The position numbers were made by a program, and so were the translations under genes. Below, in pieces: positions 27,901 through 36,700 of a stretch of DNA of 64,000 bases (position 1 is its first letter; each line of letters opens with the position of its first letter). Where the stretch lies: positions 124,001-188,000 of the forward strand of contig NZ_JADLQQ010000001.1 in NCBI RefSeq assembly GCF_015477765.1. The letters run 5' to 3'. Origin of the DNA: Nocardia transvalensis (GTDB lineage: Bacteria; Actinomycetota; Actinomycetes; Mycobacteriales; Mycobacteriaceae). The notes under the pieces were generated by a model. The model saw only the letters and a list, made by a program, of their open reading frames with translations. It searched no databases and was not told where the DNA came from.

Positions 27901-30722
27901 TCGATCCGGAAGCCGCGCACCTTGACCTGATGGTCGATGCGGCCCAGGTATTCCAGATCGCCGTCGGCGCGGCGGCGCGCGAGGTCGCCGGTGCGGTAGA
28001 GGCGGCGCTCGCCCAGCAGCGGATGCCGGACGAATCGCTCGCCGGTCAGCTCGTCGCGGTTGAGGTACCCACGGCCGACGCCCGCACCGCAGACGAACAT
28101 CTCGCCGGAGACGCCGTCGGGCACCGGGCGACCGGCCGGGTCCAGGATGAGCACACCCAGGTCGGGCAGGGGCACGCCGATCAGGCTGCCCGCCGCCGAG
28201 TCGACGTCGGCGCTGCTCAGGGCGCGGTAGGTGACGTGCACGGTGGTCTCGGTGATGCCGTACATGTTCACCAGCTGCACGGCCTCGCCGTGGCGGTCGT
28301 ACCAGGGCCGCAGGCTCGGCAGATCCAGCGCCTCACCGCCGAAGATCACGAAGCGCAGCGCCAGCTCGTCGCCGCGCGGGCCGTCGAGGGCGGGGATCAG
28401 CTGCAGGAAGGCCGACGGGGTCTGGTTGAGCACGGTCACCTTCTCGCGCACCAGCAGATCCGCGAATGCCTCGGTGGTGCGGCTGATATCGCTGGGCACC
28501 ACGACCACCCGGCCGCCGCGCAGCAGTGCACCCCACATCTCCCAGACGGAGAAGTCGAAGGAGTAGGAGTGGAACATCGTCCACACGTCCTGCGGTCCGA
28601 AGTCGAACCAGCGGGCGGTGGTGGAGAACAGGCGAACCACATTCGCGTGCTCGATGATCACGCCCTTGGGGACACCGGTGGAGCCCGAGGTGTAGATGAC
28701 GTAGCAGGGGTCGTGCGGTCCGGCGCCGAGTCCCTCCGCCCCCTCCGATTCCCCGGCTGCCCCTTTCGATTCCCCGGCTGCCCCTTTCGATTCCCCGGCT
28801 GCCCCTTTCGATTCCCCGGCTGCCCCTTTCGATTCCCCGGCGTCAGCCGGGGCCTCATCCGTCAGCAGTAGCTGCGGGCCCTCGGGCCGCGCGAGCGAGT
28901 CGGCCAGCGAGGACTGCGTGATGACCAGGCGCGCACCGGAATCGGAGATCATGAATTCGATGCGGTCGGCCGGGTTCATCGGATCCAGCGGCACATAGGC
29001 GGCGCCGGCCTCGAGGACCGCGAGGATCGCGACCACCACGTCGGCGGAGCGCTCCAGGTGGATGCCCACGAAATCGCCGCGGCCGATGCCGTGGCTGTGC
29101 AGGCGGCGCGCCAGTTGCGTTGCCGCTTCGGCCAATTCGGCGTAGGTCGTGTGGCCGTCGCCGAAGGAGACCGCGACCGCGTCCGGGGTGCGGGCGGCCT
29201 GCTCGTGGAACAGCTCGTGCAGCGTGTGGCGGACCTCGTCCCCCGACTCCACCGGCAGCGCCGCGGCGATGGCGCGGTCGCGCTCGTCGGCCTCCAGGAA
29301 GTCCAGTTCGGCCAGCGGAGTGTCCGGGTTCGCGACGGCGGCCGACACCAGGGAGACGAAATGCCGCTGGATGCCCGCGACGGTCGGCTCGTCGTAGAGG
29401 TCGACGTCGTATTCGATGGCGCCGACCAGTTCCTCACCGACCGGCGTCAGGGTGATCAGCACGTCGAATTTGGTTGTGCCGGAGTGCACCTCGAGGTATT
29501 CGGCGCGGACTCCGCCCACCGTCAGCTCCGGCATGGCCGTGTTCTGCAGCACCACGGCGGTGCGGAACAGCGGCGAGTGGCTCAGTTCGCGGTCGGGGCG
29601 GACGTGCTCGACGACCAGGTCGAAGGGGGCCTCCTGGTGGTCGAAGGCATCGAAGATCACGCCCTGCTCGCGCGACAGCAGCTCACGGAAGCTCGGGTTG
29701 CCCGACAGGTCGGTGCGCAGCGCGAGCGCGTTGACGAAGAAGCCGATCAGCGACTCCACCTCGGGGCGGGTGCGGTTGGCGATCGGGGTGCCGACGGTGA
29801 TGTCCTCGGCGCCGGTGTAGTAGCGCAGCAGCGCCTTGAATCCGGCCATCAGTGCGACGAAAAGCGTTGCGGGGCGGTCGTTTCGACGCACGTCGTTGGC
29901 GAGGGCGCGCAGGCCGTTCACCACCTCGGCGGGGATGGTGAAGGGCAGTCGCGCGCCGCGGCTGTCGGGCTTGAGCGCGCGCGGGCGGTCCGGGTGGAAG
30001 GTGACCAGCGGGGGCTCGTCGCCGAGGACGCCGCGCCAGTAGTCGAGGTCGCGGTCGAAGTCGTCGCGCGCCACGCGATCGCGCAGCCAGTGCGCGTAAT
30101 CGGTGTACTGCACCGACAGTTCGGGCAGCGCCGGGGTACGGCCGGCGGCGAGTTCGCCGTAGGCGGCCATCAGCTCGCTGGCGAAGACGCCCAGTGACCA
30201 GCCGTCGGAAATGATGTGGTGCATCGCGACGGCGAAGATCGACTCCTCGTCGCTCAGGCGCACCAGCAGCACCTCGAACAGCGATCCGGACAGGTCGAAG
30301 ACGGTGCGGCTGAACTGTTCCACCCGCGCCACCGCATCGGCCTCGGGCCGCTCGGGATCCAGATCCGCCCGCTCGACCACGGTGAACGGCACCGGCCCGG
30401 CCTCCCCGACGACCTGCACCGGCAGTCCGTCGCGCAGTTCGATGCTGGTGCGCAGCGAGTCGTGGCGATCGATGATCAGCGCCAGCGCGGCACGCAGCGC
30501 GTCCACATCCAGCGGGCCGTAGAGCCGCAGCGCCAGCGGCATGGTGTAGGTGGCGCGGCCCGGGAACAGCTGCTCCAGGAACCACAGCCGCTGCTGGGCC
30601 GCGGACAGTCCCACCGCCCCGCGGTCGGCACGGCGGGGGATGGCGGAGCGGTCGGTGCGCCCGGCCGCCCAGCGCTTCAACAGTTCTCGGCGGGATCCGC
30701 GGATGTCAACGGTTTCAGGCAT
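24996..30722 (-). CDS. NRPS: C-A(Thr)-MT-PCP-thioester reductase
   Basis: A 1908-residue terminal NRPS. C domain about 38-470 with HHIISDG at 168. A domain about 500-1020 with YTSGSTGVPKG, RTGDLARR and LGRIDHQVKVRGFRIELG. The binding-pocket residues read D-F-W-N-I-G-M-V-H-K, the established threonine signature. A SAM methyltransferase (VLEIGCGTGLLLSRL, about 1055) is inserted in the late A domain, the position of N-methyltransferases. PCP Ser is in DLGGHSLLAAQ (about 1470). The C-terminal reductase begins VLLTGATGFVGAFLLREL (about 1550) and has a Y-x-x-x-K-type LGYLQTKW. Predicted output: an N-methyl-threonine residue released reductively as aldehyde or alcohol. No thioesterase is present. 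Confidence 0.9.
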   Translation of the reverse strand: MPETVDIRGSRRELLKRWAAGRTDRSAIPRRADRGAVGLSAAQQRLWFLEQLFPGRATYTMPLALRLYGPLDVDALRAALALIIDRHDSLRTSIELRDGLPVQVVGEAGPVPFTVVERADLDPERPEADAVARVEQFSRTVFDLSGSLFEVLLVRLSDEESIFAVAMHHIISDGWSLGVFASELMAAYGELAAGRTPALPELSVQYTDYAHWLRDRVARDDFDRDLDYWRGVLGDEPPLVTFHPDRPRALKPDSRGARLPFTIPAEVVNGLRALANDVRRNDRPATLFVALMAGFKALLRYYTGAEDITVGTPIANRTRPEVESLIGFFVNALALRTDLSGNPSFRELLSREQGVIFDAFDHQEAPFDLVVEHVRPDRELSHSPLFRTAVVLQNTAMPELTVGGVRAEYLEVHSGTTKFDVLITLTPVGEELVGAIEYDVDLYDEPTVAGIQRHFVSLVSAAVANPDTPLAELDFLEADERDRAIAAALPVESGDEVRHTLHELFHEQAARTPDAVAVSFGDGHTTYAELAEAATQLARRLHSHGIGRGDFVGIHLERSADVVVAILAVLEAGAAYVPLDPMNPADRIEFMISDSGARLVITQSSLADSLARPEGPQLLLTDEAPADAGESKGAAGESKGAAGESKGAAGESKGAAGESEGAEGLGAGPHDPCYVIYTSGSTGVPKGVIIEHANVVRLFSTTARWFDFGPQDVWTMFHSYSFDFSVWEMWGALLRGGRVVVVPSDISRTTEAFADLLVREKVTVLNQTPSAFLQLIPALDGPRGDELALRFVIFGGEALDLPSLRPWYDRHGEAVQLVNMYGITETTVHVTYRALSSADVDSAAGSLIGVPLPDLGVLILDPAGRPVPDGVSGEMFVCGAGVGRGYLNRDELTGERFVRHPLLGERRLYRTGDLARRRADGDLEYLGRIDHQVKVRGFRIELGEIEAAIDAHPGVEQSVVLAREDAGGTVALVAYLTPSEQAYRQAEDAEADQVSDWEVVFDSTYGQHRDDVDADFNITGWNDSYTNAAIPEEHMREWVESTVSAVRGLAPRRVLEIGCGTGLLLSRLAPGCEIYDGTDMSSTALGHVRDNIVGADADLEHVRLFQGAADELPDELTGPYDVILINSVVQYFPSAEYLTRVLEQAAELLAPGGVLFVGDVRDLGLLEAFHTTVEMAAAPNAGASELAAAVRAACDRDAELLLSPRYFSEFAAENPKLSGVRIRLRRGEHLNEMSRFRYDAVLYSGTADRPALARVLDPGTSPAALADLLEREGPEAVVIPDVLDGRVAGPLAVAAELGRGRAGAAELRGKLADAGGINPEAYLALTDQVSYRIEALRRADGRFDVIATRWDVGLAQAPARGDKWRDTALASDPLRVKAHDDLAVAVRAHLSRRLPAHMVPAGVVVLERFPLTTNGKLDRKALPAPVLRRNPVAYEPPRTTLEQRIAAVFAQVLGVPKVGREDNFFDLGGHSLLAAQLMLRLKETFGEDIPLGSLFARPTVAGVAALLSGDAAVEEAIDYEAEVRAIVADWPAGPWSITPHAATGAVLLTGATGFVGAFLLRELLSRTDFQVHCLVRADSRAEALNRLARTFDSYELPREHFDRVIPVLGDLGAERLGLSEKEFLLLGRSVDAIYHNGAQVNFALPYRLLEAANVTGTDQLIELARTAGTPLHFVSSLYVLGPGDGEDGRVHTPAPPRDPSQLRLGYLQTKWVAERLVCEAGERGLPVGVYRLGRIAGDSTTGACQTSDFFWLLVKASQEVGLAPDVEFAVDLAPADFAAGAMVELARRSEPGTHIYHLRNPAPAAFANAVTWIREAGWPVRLIDPMAWRDAVEAHAAAAGPDSASYRVLSLLGTGEGLSPALRFDVDEQIGRSGVACPPVSRELFLRYLTYFHKIGFLAPPSRQEVEV
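28747..28841. repeat. 21-bp in-frame tandem repeat inside the NRPS A domain
   Basis: Four perfect copies of a 21-bp unit (first copy 28747-28767) plus an 11-bp partial copy. On the coding strand they encode a repeated seven-residue Gly-Glu-Ser-Lys-Gly-Ala-Ala unit, about residues 627-660, just before the A3 phosphate-binding loop. The unit length is a multiple of three, so copy number can vary without breaking the enzyme. Confidence 0.9.
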
Positions 30723-30723
30723 T

Positions 30724-33700
30724 TTAGGAGCGCTCCTCGGTCGTGCCGCGCTCGGCGAGCAACAGCTCGACCTCGCTGTCGGACATGTCGTCCAACCGGC
30801 TGATCAGGTCCTGTGCGATGACGTCGGCCATGCCGGCGATCGTGGGCCGGGCGAACAGGTCGCCGAGCACCAGCTGTACGGGGAACACCGCCCGCAGGCG
30901 GGTCGCGACGTGGACGGCCATCAGCGAATCGCCGCCCACCTCGAAGAAGTTCGCGTCGGCGGCGATACCGTCGGCGCCCAGCGCCTCGTGCCACACCTCG
31001 GCGACCCGCCCGCGAATGGATTCGGTGAATTCGTCCACCTCGTCGGCCGCGAGTTCGTCCTGCGCCCCGGTGGTGGAGCCCTCGGGAACCGCCGCGGTCC
31101 GGACACCTTCCGCCGAAGCGTTCCGCAAGCCTTCGCCCGCGGCACTCCCCCCATTCCTCGTCGCGGCACTCCCCCCATTCCTCGTCGCGGAGCGACGAGG
31201 ATCCCTGTCCTCCGGGGGATCGATCCAATACCGCTGCAGCGCAAACGGATAGGTCGGCAGGCTCACCAGGCTGTGCTCGGTATCGCCGTGCACGGCGGCG
31301 AAATCGACCTCGACTCCGGTCAGCCAGAGCCGACCGGCCGCCTCCACGATCGACGCCGCCGCGGGCCGCCCACCGGGCGCGGTACCGGCCGAGGCGACGG
31401 TCGGGACGCCGCGATCGGCGGTGCGCAGGAACGACACCAGCGATTTACCCGGGCCGACCTCGAGGCCGACGACGTTCTGATGGCGCCCCACCAGCCCCTC
31501 GCTCGCCTCCCGGAACCGCACAGTGCTGGTCATCTGCCGCGCCCAGTACTCCGGATCGGTGGCCTGCTCGGCGGTGATCGGGGCGCCGGTCAGGTTGGAC
31601 CAGAACGGTTCCCGCGGCGCCTGCCGCTCGACCGAACCCACCACCTCGGCGAACCGGGTGGCCGCCTCGTCCATCAGCGGCGTGTGGAAGGCATGTGCCA
31701 CCGGCAGCGCCGAACTGGCGATACCGTCGGTCGACAGCACCTCCGCGAACCGGCCCACCGCCGCCGGAGACCCGGCGACTACGCAGCGGGTCGCGGAATT
31801 GTCGGCGGCCAGCCAGACATCGTCGGGCAGGCGCTCGGCCAGCTTGTCCGCGCCCACCGAGACCGCGAGCATGCTCCCGGCCGGGGCGGCGGCCATGATC
31901 TTGCCGCGCGCCACCACCAGCTTCAGCGCGTCGGGCAGCTCGAAGACACCGGCCACCGTCGCGCATACCAGCTCACCGAGGCTGTGCCCCAGCATGTCCC
32001 GCGGCGCGATGCCGAATTCGCGCCACATGCCCGCCAGCGCGTATTCGATCGCGAACAACGCCACCTGGGTCTGCTCGGTTCCCTCGCCACCGAGCAGGGC
32101 GGCGTCCAGATCGAATCCGCTGTGCTCGCGCAGCAGCCGCGCGCACTCCCGCAGGCGGTCACCGAATGCGGGCACCGAACTCGCGAGTTCGGCGAACATC
32201 GAGCCCACGGCGATCCCCTGCCCGGCGAACAGCCACACCGGCGCGGGGTCGACCAGCGCCTGCCCAGCGCTGGGTCGCCGCAGTGCCTCCGCGGCCTCGG
32301 CCGCGGTCTCGGCGATCACCAGGCGGCGGTGGGCGAATCGGCGCCGACCGCGGTCCAGGGTGCGGGCCACCGCGCCCAGATCCTGGGTCGTCCCGCTCAG
32401 ATGCGTGGACAGCCGCTGCGCCAACCGGTCGGCGTCCTCCGGGGTGCGGGCCGAAACCGGCAGGGCCCGGATGCCTTTCGAGGCCGTTGCGGCCGCGACC
32501 GGCGGCTGCTCCACGATGACGTGGGCATTGGTGCCGCCGATGCCGAAGGCGCTCACGGCGGCCCGGCGCAGCTGCCCGTCCCACTCCCGCAACTCGGTGT
32601 TCACGTAGAACGGGCTGGCCGCGAAATCGATTTCCGGGTTCGGCCGGGAAAAGTGCAGGCTCGGCGGAATGGCACCCTCCCGCACCGCGAGCACGGCCTT
32701 GATGAACCCGGCCACACCGGCGGCGGAGTTGAGGTGTCCCACATTGGTTTTCACCGAGCCCAGCGCGCAGTACTGGCTCTCCTCGGTGTGTTCGCGGTAG
32801 GCCGCGGTCAGCGCCGCCACCTCGATGGGGTCGCCCAGTTTGGTGCCGGTGCCGTGCGCCTCGACGTAACCGATGCTGCGGGCGTCGATTCCGGCCACCG
32901 ACAGCGCCTCCCGGATCACCGCGCGCTGTCCGGCGATACCGGGTGCGGTGTAGCCGACCTTGCGGGCGCCGTCGTTGTTGACCGCCGAACCGACGATCAC
33001 CGCGTGGATGTGGTCACCGTCGGCCAGTGCGTCGCTCAGCCGCTTCAGCACCACCGTGCCCACGCCCGAACCGAAGACCGTGCCCGCCGCGTCGGCGTCG
33101 AAGGCGCGGCAGTGCCCGTCCGGAGACAGGATCGAGCCTTCCTCGTAGATGTAGCCCGATTCGTGCGGCACCTGCACGCTCGCACCACCGGCCAGCGCCA
33201 CATCGCACTGGAAATCCACCAGCGCCTGCACGGCCTGATGCACGGCCACCAGTGAGGTGGAGCAGGCGGTCTGCACCGCGACGGCCGGTCCGGTCAGGTT
33301 CAGCTTGTAGGAGACCTTGCTGGCCAGATAGTCCGAGGCGTTGCCGTGCAGGGCGTGCAGCTGGGCCGAGGGGCTGTCGAACAGGCTCGCGTGCCCGACC
33401 AGGTTGCGCAGCAGATAGGTGCTGATGCCGGCACCGGCGAAGACACCGACCGGGTTGGGGTTGTCCGACGGCACGATGCCCGCATCCTCGAACGCCTCGT
33501 AGGCGCACAGCAGAAACAGCCGGTGCTGCGGGTCGAGGAACTGCACTTCGCGCGGGCTCATCTCGAAGAACTCGGCGTCGAAGCGGTCGTAGTCGGCCAG
33601 CGTCGACCCGGCGTGCACGTAACCGGCGGGCGGATCGACCGGCATATCCGCCGAGTGCAGCGGGCGGATCGACTCGTGGCCGGTGCACAGGTTGCGCCAG

Positions 33701-33783
33701 TAGTCGGCGACCGTATCCGCATCCGGGAAGCGGCAGGCCATACCCACCACGGCAATGCGGAAGTCGTTGTCTACGTCGGTCAT
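30724..33783 (-). CDS. Type I PKS module: KS-AT-ACP
   Basis: A 1019-residue PKS. The KS has VQTACSTSLVAVH (Cys about residue 174), EAHGTGTKLGDP and KTNVGHLNSAAG, a complete Cys-His-His set. The AT has GHSLGELV (about 601) and AHAFHTPLMD; the HAFH form is typical of malonyl-CoA selectivity. The ACP Ser is in EVGGDSLMAVH (about 953). There is no KR, DH or ER. The start overlaps the upstream NRPS stop as ATGA, and the stop is 1 bp before the next NRPS. It should add one unreduced two-carbon unit between the two NRPS proteins, unless the operon's MaoC-SDR protein acts in trans. The AT-ACP linker contains a nucleotide repeat (see repeat entry). Confidence 0.92.
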   Translation of the reverse strand: MTDVDNDFRIAVVGMACRFPDADTVADYWRNLCTGHESIRPLHSADMPVDPPAGYVHAGSTLADYDRFDAEFFEMSPREVQFLDPQHRLFLLCAYEAFEDAGIVPSDNPNPVGVFAGAGISTYLLRNLVGHASLFDSPSAQLHALHGNASDYLASKVSYKLNLTGPAVAVQTACSTSLVAVHQAVQALVDFQCDVALAGGASVQVPHESGYIYEEGSILSPDGHCRAFDADAAGTVFGSGVGTVVLKRLSDALADGDHIHAVIVGSAVNNDGARKVGYTAPGIAGQRAVIREALSVAGIDARSIGYVEAHGTGTKLGDPIEVAALTAAYREHTEESQYCALGSVKTNVGHLNSAAGVAGFIKAVLAVREGAIPPSLHFSRPNPEIDFAASPFYVNTELREWDGQLRRAAVSAFGIGGTNAHVIVEQPPVAAATASKGIRALPVSARTPEDADRLAQRLSTHLSGTTQDLGAVARTLDRGRRRFAHRRLVIAETAAEAAEALRRPSAGQALVDPAPVWLFAGQGIAVGSMFAELASSVPAFGDRLRECARLLREHSGFDLDAALLGGEGTEQTQVALFAIEYALAGMWREFGIAPRDMLGHSLGELVCATVAGVFELPDALKLVVARGKIMAAAPAGSMLAVSVGADKLAERLPDDVWLAADNSATRCVVAGSPAAVGRFAEVLSTDGIASSALPVAHAFHTPLMDEAATRFAEVVGSVERQAPREPFWSNLTGAPITAEQATDPEYWARQMTSTVRFREASEGLVGRHQNVVGLEVGPGKSLVSFLRTADRGVPTVASAGTAPGGRPAAASIVEAAGRLWLTGVEVDFAAVHGDTEHSLVSLPTYPFALQRYWIDPPEDRDPRRSATRNGGSAATRNGGSAAGEGLRNASAEGVRTAAVPEGSTTGAQDELAADEVDEFTESIRGRVAEVWHEALGADGIAADANFFEVGGDSLMAVHVATRLRAVFPVQLVLGDLFARPTIAGMADVIAQDLISRLDDMSDSEVELLLAERGTTEERS
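31141..31200. repeat. 24-bp tandem repeat plus palindrome in the PKS linker
   Basis: A 24-bp unit occurs twice without a gap (31141-31164, 31165-31188). It is followed by a palindrome with 8-bp arms, CCTCGTCG and CGACGAGG (31180-31187, 31193-31200). It is coding and lies in the flexible AT-ACP linker (Asn-Gly-Gly-Ser-rich). The mix of direct repeat and hairpin looks like a mobile or expanding repeat tolerated in a linker. Confidence 0.8.
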
Positions 33784-36700
33784 TCGTCACTCCCGTGAGT
33801 TTCCGGCGAACCGGGGCGGCGGTGGGCGCGGCGGCGAGCGGCGGCGGCGCGCCGTTCCTGACCGCGGTCGGTGTCCTCCTCCGGCTGCGCGGTGCGGCCG
33901 GCCAGCAGGCGGGCCAGGTCCTCCACCGTCGGCGCCGCGAACAGATCGGTCATGGCCAGTTGCACACCCAGGCGCCGTTCCAGCAGGCCGCGGGCGCGGG
34001 CCAGGGCGAGTGAGTGACCGCCGAGGTCGAAGAAGTTCTGCCCGAGCCCGACCTCGCGCTCGAGCACCTCTCCCCACACCTCGGCGACGGCCTTCTCCAG
34101 GTCCGTGCGCGGCGGCACGAACACCGGATCGGCGGCGGGCTCGATCTTGGGCAGCCGGTTCTGGTCCAACTTGCCGGTCAGACCGCGCGGCAGCGAGTCG
34201 AGCACCATGTAGGCCGACGGAATCATGTACTCCGGCAACCGCTTGCGCAGATATCCCGACAGCTCGGCGTAGTCGGGCGCGAGCGGTCCGTCCTGCGTGA
34301 CATAGGCGACCAGGCGGGGTTCGCCGGCGTGCCGATCCAGGACGACGGCGGCCTCGCCGACCGTCGGATGCGACCGCAGCGCGGTCTCGGCCTCACCCGG
34401 CTCCACCCGGTGCCCGCGGATCTTGACCTGCCGGTCCTTGCGTCCGACGAAGACCAGCTGCCCGTCGGTGAGCCGGCGCGCGAGATCGCCGGTGCGGTAG
34501 TAGCGCACCCCGTCCTCGCTCACGCCGAAGACGCCGTCGGTCAGCTCCGGGCGCTGCCAGTAGCCCAGCGCCACGTGCGGGCTGCGCAGCGTGAGTTCAC
34601 CGAAAACCTCGGTGGGACGGCCGTTTTCATCGACGATATCGACATCGATGATGTCTACCGGCAGGCCGATGGGCACGCCGACGCGATCCACATCGTCCGG
34701 GGTGACGATGTGCTGCAGGGCCACCGAGCATTCGGTCGGGCCGTACAGGCTCACCAGTCGCGTTTCCGGTCCGAAGTGCCGCCCGAAATCGGAGACGTCG
34801 CCGGGGACGACCTGCTCACCGCCGAGACCGACCACGCGGATCTTCGGCGGCAGCCACGGTTCGGCGGCGTCGCTGAGCAGATAGCGGAACAGGGTCGGCG
34901 TGCAGTGCAGCACGGTCACCCCGGCGCTTTCGATCTCCGCGCGCAGTGCCGACGGGCTGAACAGATGCGGGTCGATCACATGCAGTTCGGCACCGGCCAC
35001 CGCCGCACCGAACGAGTTGAGGATGCCCGCATCGAAGGTGTACCGAGCCGGCGCCGCCACCACGTCGTCGGGTCCGATGCGCAGCCGCTGTGCGTAGCAG
35101 ACCGCATGGGCGAGAGCGTTTTCCGAGCTCTGCGCCACACCCTTGGGACGTCCGGTGGAGCCCGAGGTGTAGGTGATGTAGGCGGGCTGGTCGGCGTGGA
35201 CGGGCTCGACGTGATGGATCGGTCCCGGCAACAGGTGCGCCTCGCCGGCCCGCGCGCAGACCGGCAGGATGCGGATGTCCCCGGCGATGGCCCGGGCCGT
35301 CTCGATCCGGGCCGGATCGCACAGCAGCGCCGTCACATTCGCCTCGCCGAGGATCTCGGTCAACCGCGCCTGCGGCGCCCGCGGATCCAGCGGCACATAG
35401 GTGACGCCCGCGCGCAACGCCGCCCACACCGCGACGAAGCTTTCCGGCGTGTGGTCGTAGAGCAGCGCGACCCGGCCACCGGCCGACACCGCCCGCAGCA
35501 GCTGCCGCGCGGTATCGTCGGCGAGCGCGTCCAGCTCGGCGTAGGTGGTGACGCGTTCGTCGTTGCTCAATGCCTTTGCCGCGGAGCGGGTTCGGGCCAC
35601 CTGCGCCAGCCGGTCGGCCAGGGTCTCGCCCGGCTCCGGATCGGGCACCGACGGGGTGCCGGGCAGCTCCCACGCACCGGCGCGGGTGGGCTGCAGCTTG
35701 TCCCCGAGGGTGATCTCGGCGACCGTGCGATCGGGCTGCGCGGCAATGCTTTCCAGGGCCCCGGCATAGTGCCGCAGCAGGCGCCGGGCGGTGTCGGCGT
35801 CGTAGAGGTCGGTGCTGTATTCCAGGCTGAGCTTGATATCGCCGCCGGTCTCGTCGACGGTGAGGTCCAGATCCAGCTTGGCCGTGCGCCGCGGGGCGTC
35901 GACCATCTCGACATCGAGGTCCGGGTTGGCCAACGTCGGCGGCGGGGTGTTCAGGTAGTTGAACATGATCTGCGCCAGCGCGGTACGGCTCATGTCCCGC
36001 TCCGGCACCAGCGCGGCGATGACCTTCTCGAACGGGCAGTCCTGGTTGGCGTGCGCGGCCAGCACCACCTTGCCGACCCGCGACACCAGTCCGGTGAAGG
36101 GCTCGTCCGGATCGACCTCGGCCCGCAGGGCCAGGGTGTTCAGGAAGCAGCCGACCAGCGGTTCGGTGGCCGAGCGGGTGCGGCCCGCGATCGGCGAGGC
36201 GACCACCAGATCCTGCTGGCGGGTGTAGCGGTGCACCAGGGTGTAGAACGCGGCCAGCAGCACCGAGAAGGTCGTCACGCCCTGTGCGGAGGCGATCTTC
36301 CGCATCTCCGCCATGACCTCGGGATCGACGGTGAACCGCTCCACCGCGCCGCGCGAGCTGCGGCGGGGCGGGCGGCGGCGGTCGCCCGCGATCTCGGTGT
36401 TGGGAACCCCGGCGAGGGTTTCGCGCCAGTACTGCAGCTGGTTGTCCAGGTGGTCGGCGTTCTCGCGCTGCCAGATCGCGTAGTCGGCGTACTGCACCGA
36501 CAGCGGCGGCAGCTCGGCCTCGGCACCGGACCGCCCGGCGGCGTAGTGTGCCGAAATCTCCTGGCTCAGAACGGCGATCGACCAGCCGTCGCACACGATG
36601 TGGTGCAGCGCCACCATCAGCAGGTACTCGTCGGGGCCGGTGACGAGCAGGTGATACCGCCACACCGGGCCCTCGGCCAGATCGAACGGCCCGCCGTACA

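Noticed and set aside
28747..28841. CRISPR or transposon end
   Set aside because: Perfect in-frame 21-bp coding repeat without spacers or transposase.
25044..28871. 1275-codon plus-strand open frame
   Set aside because: Exactly opposite the NRPS, composition of a mirrored codon pattern (His/Arg/Gly/Gln-rich), no domains.
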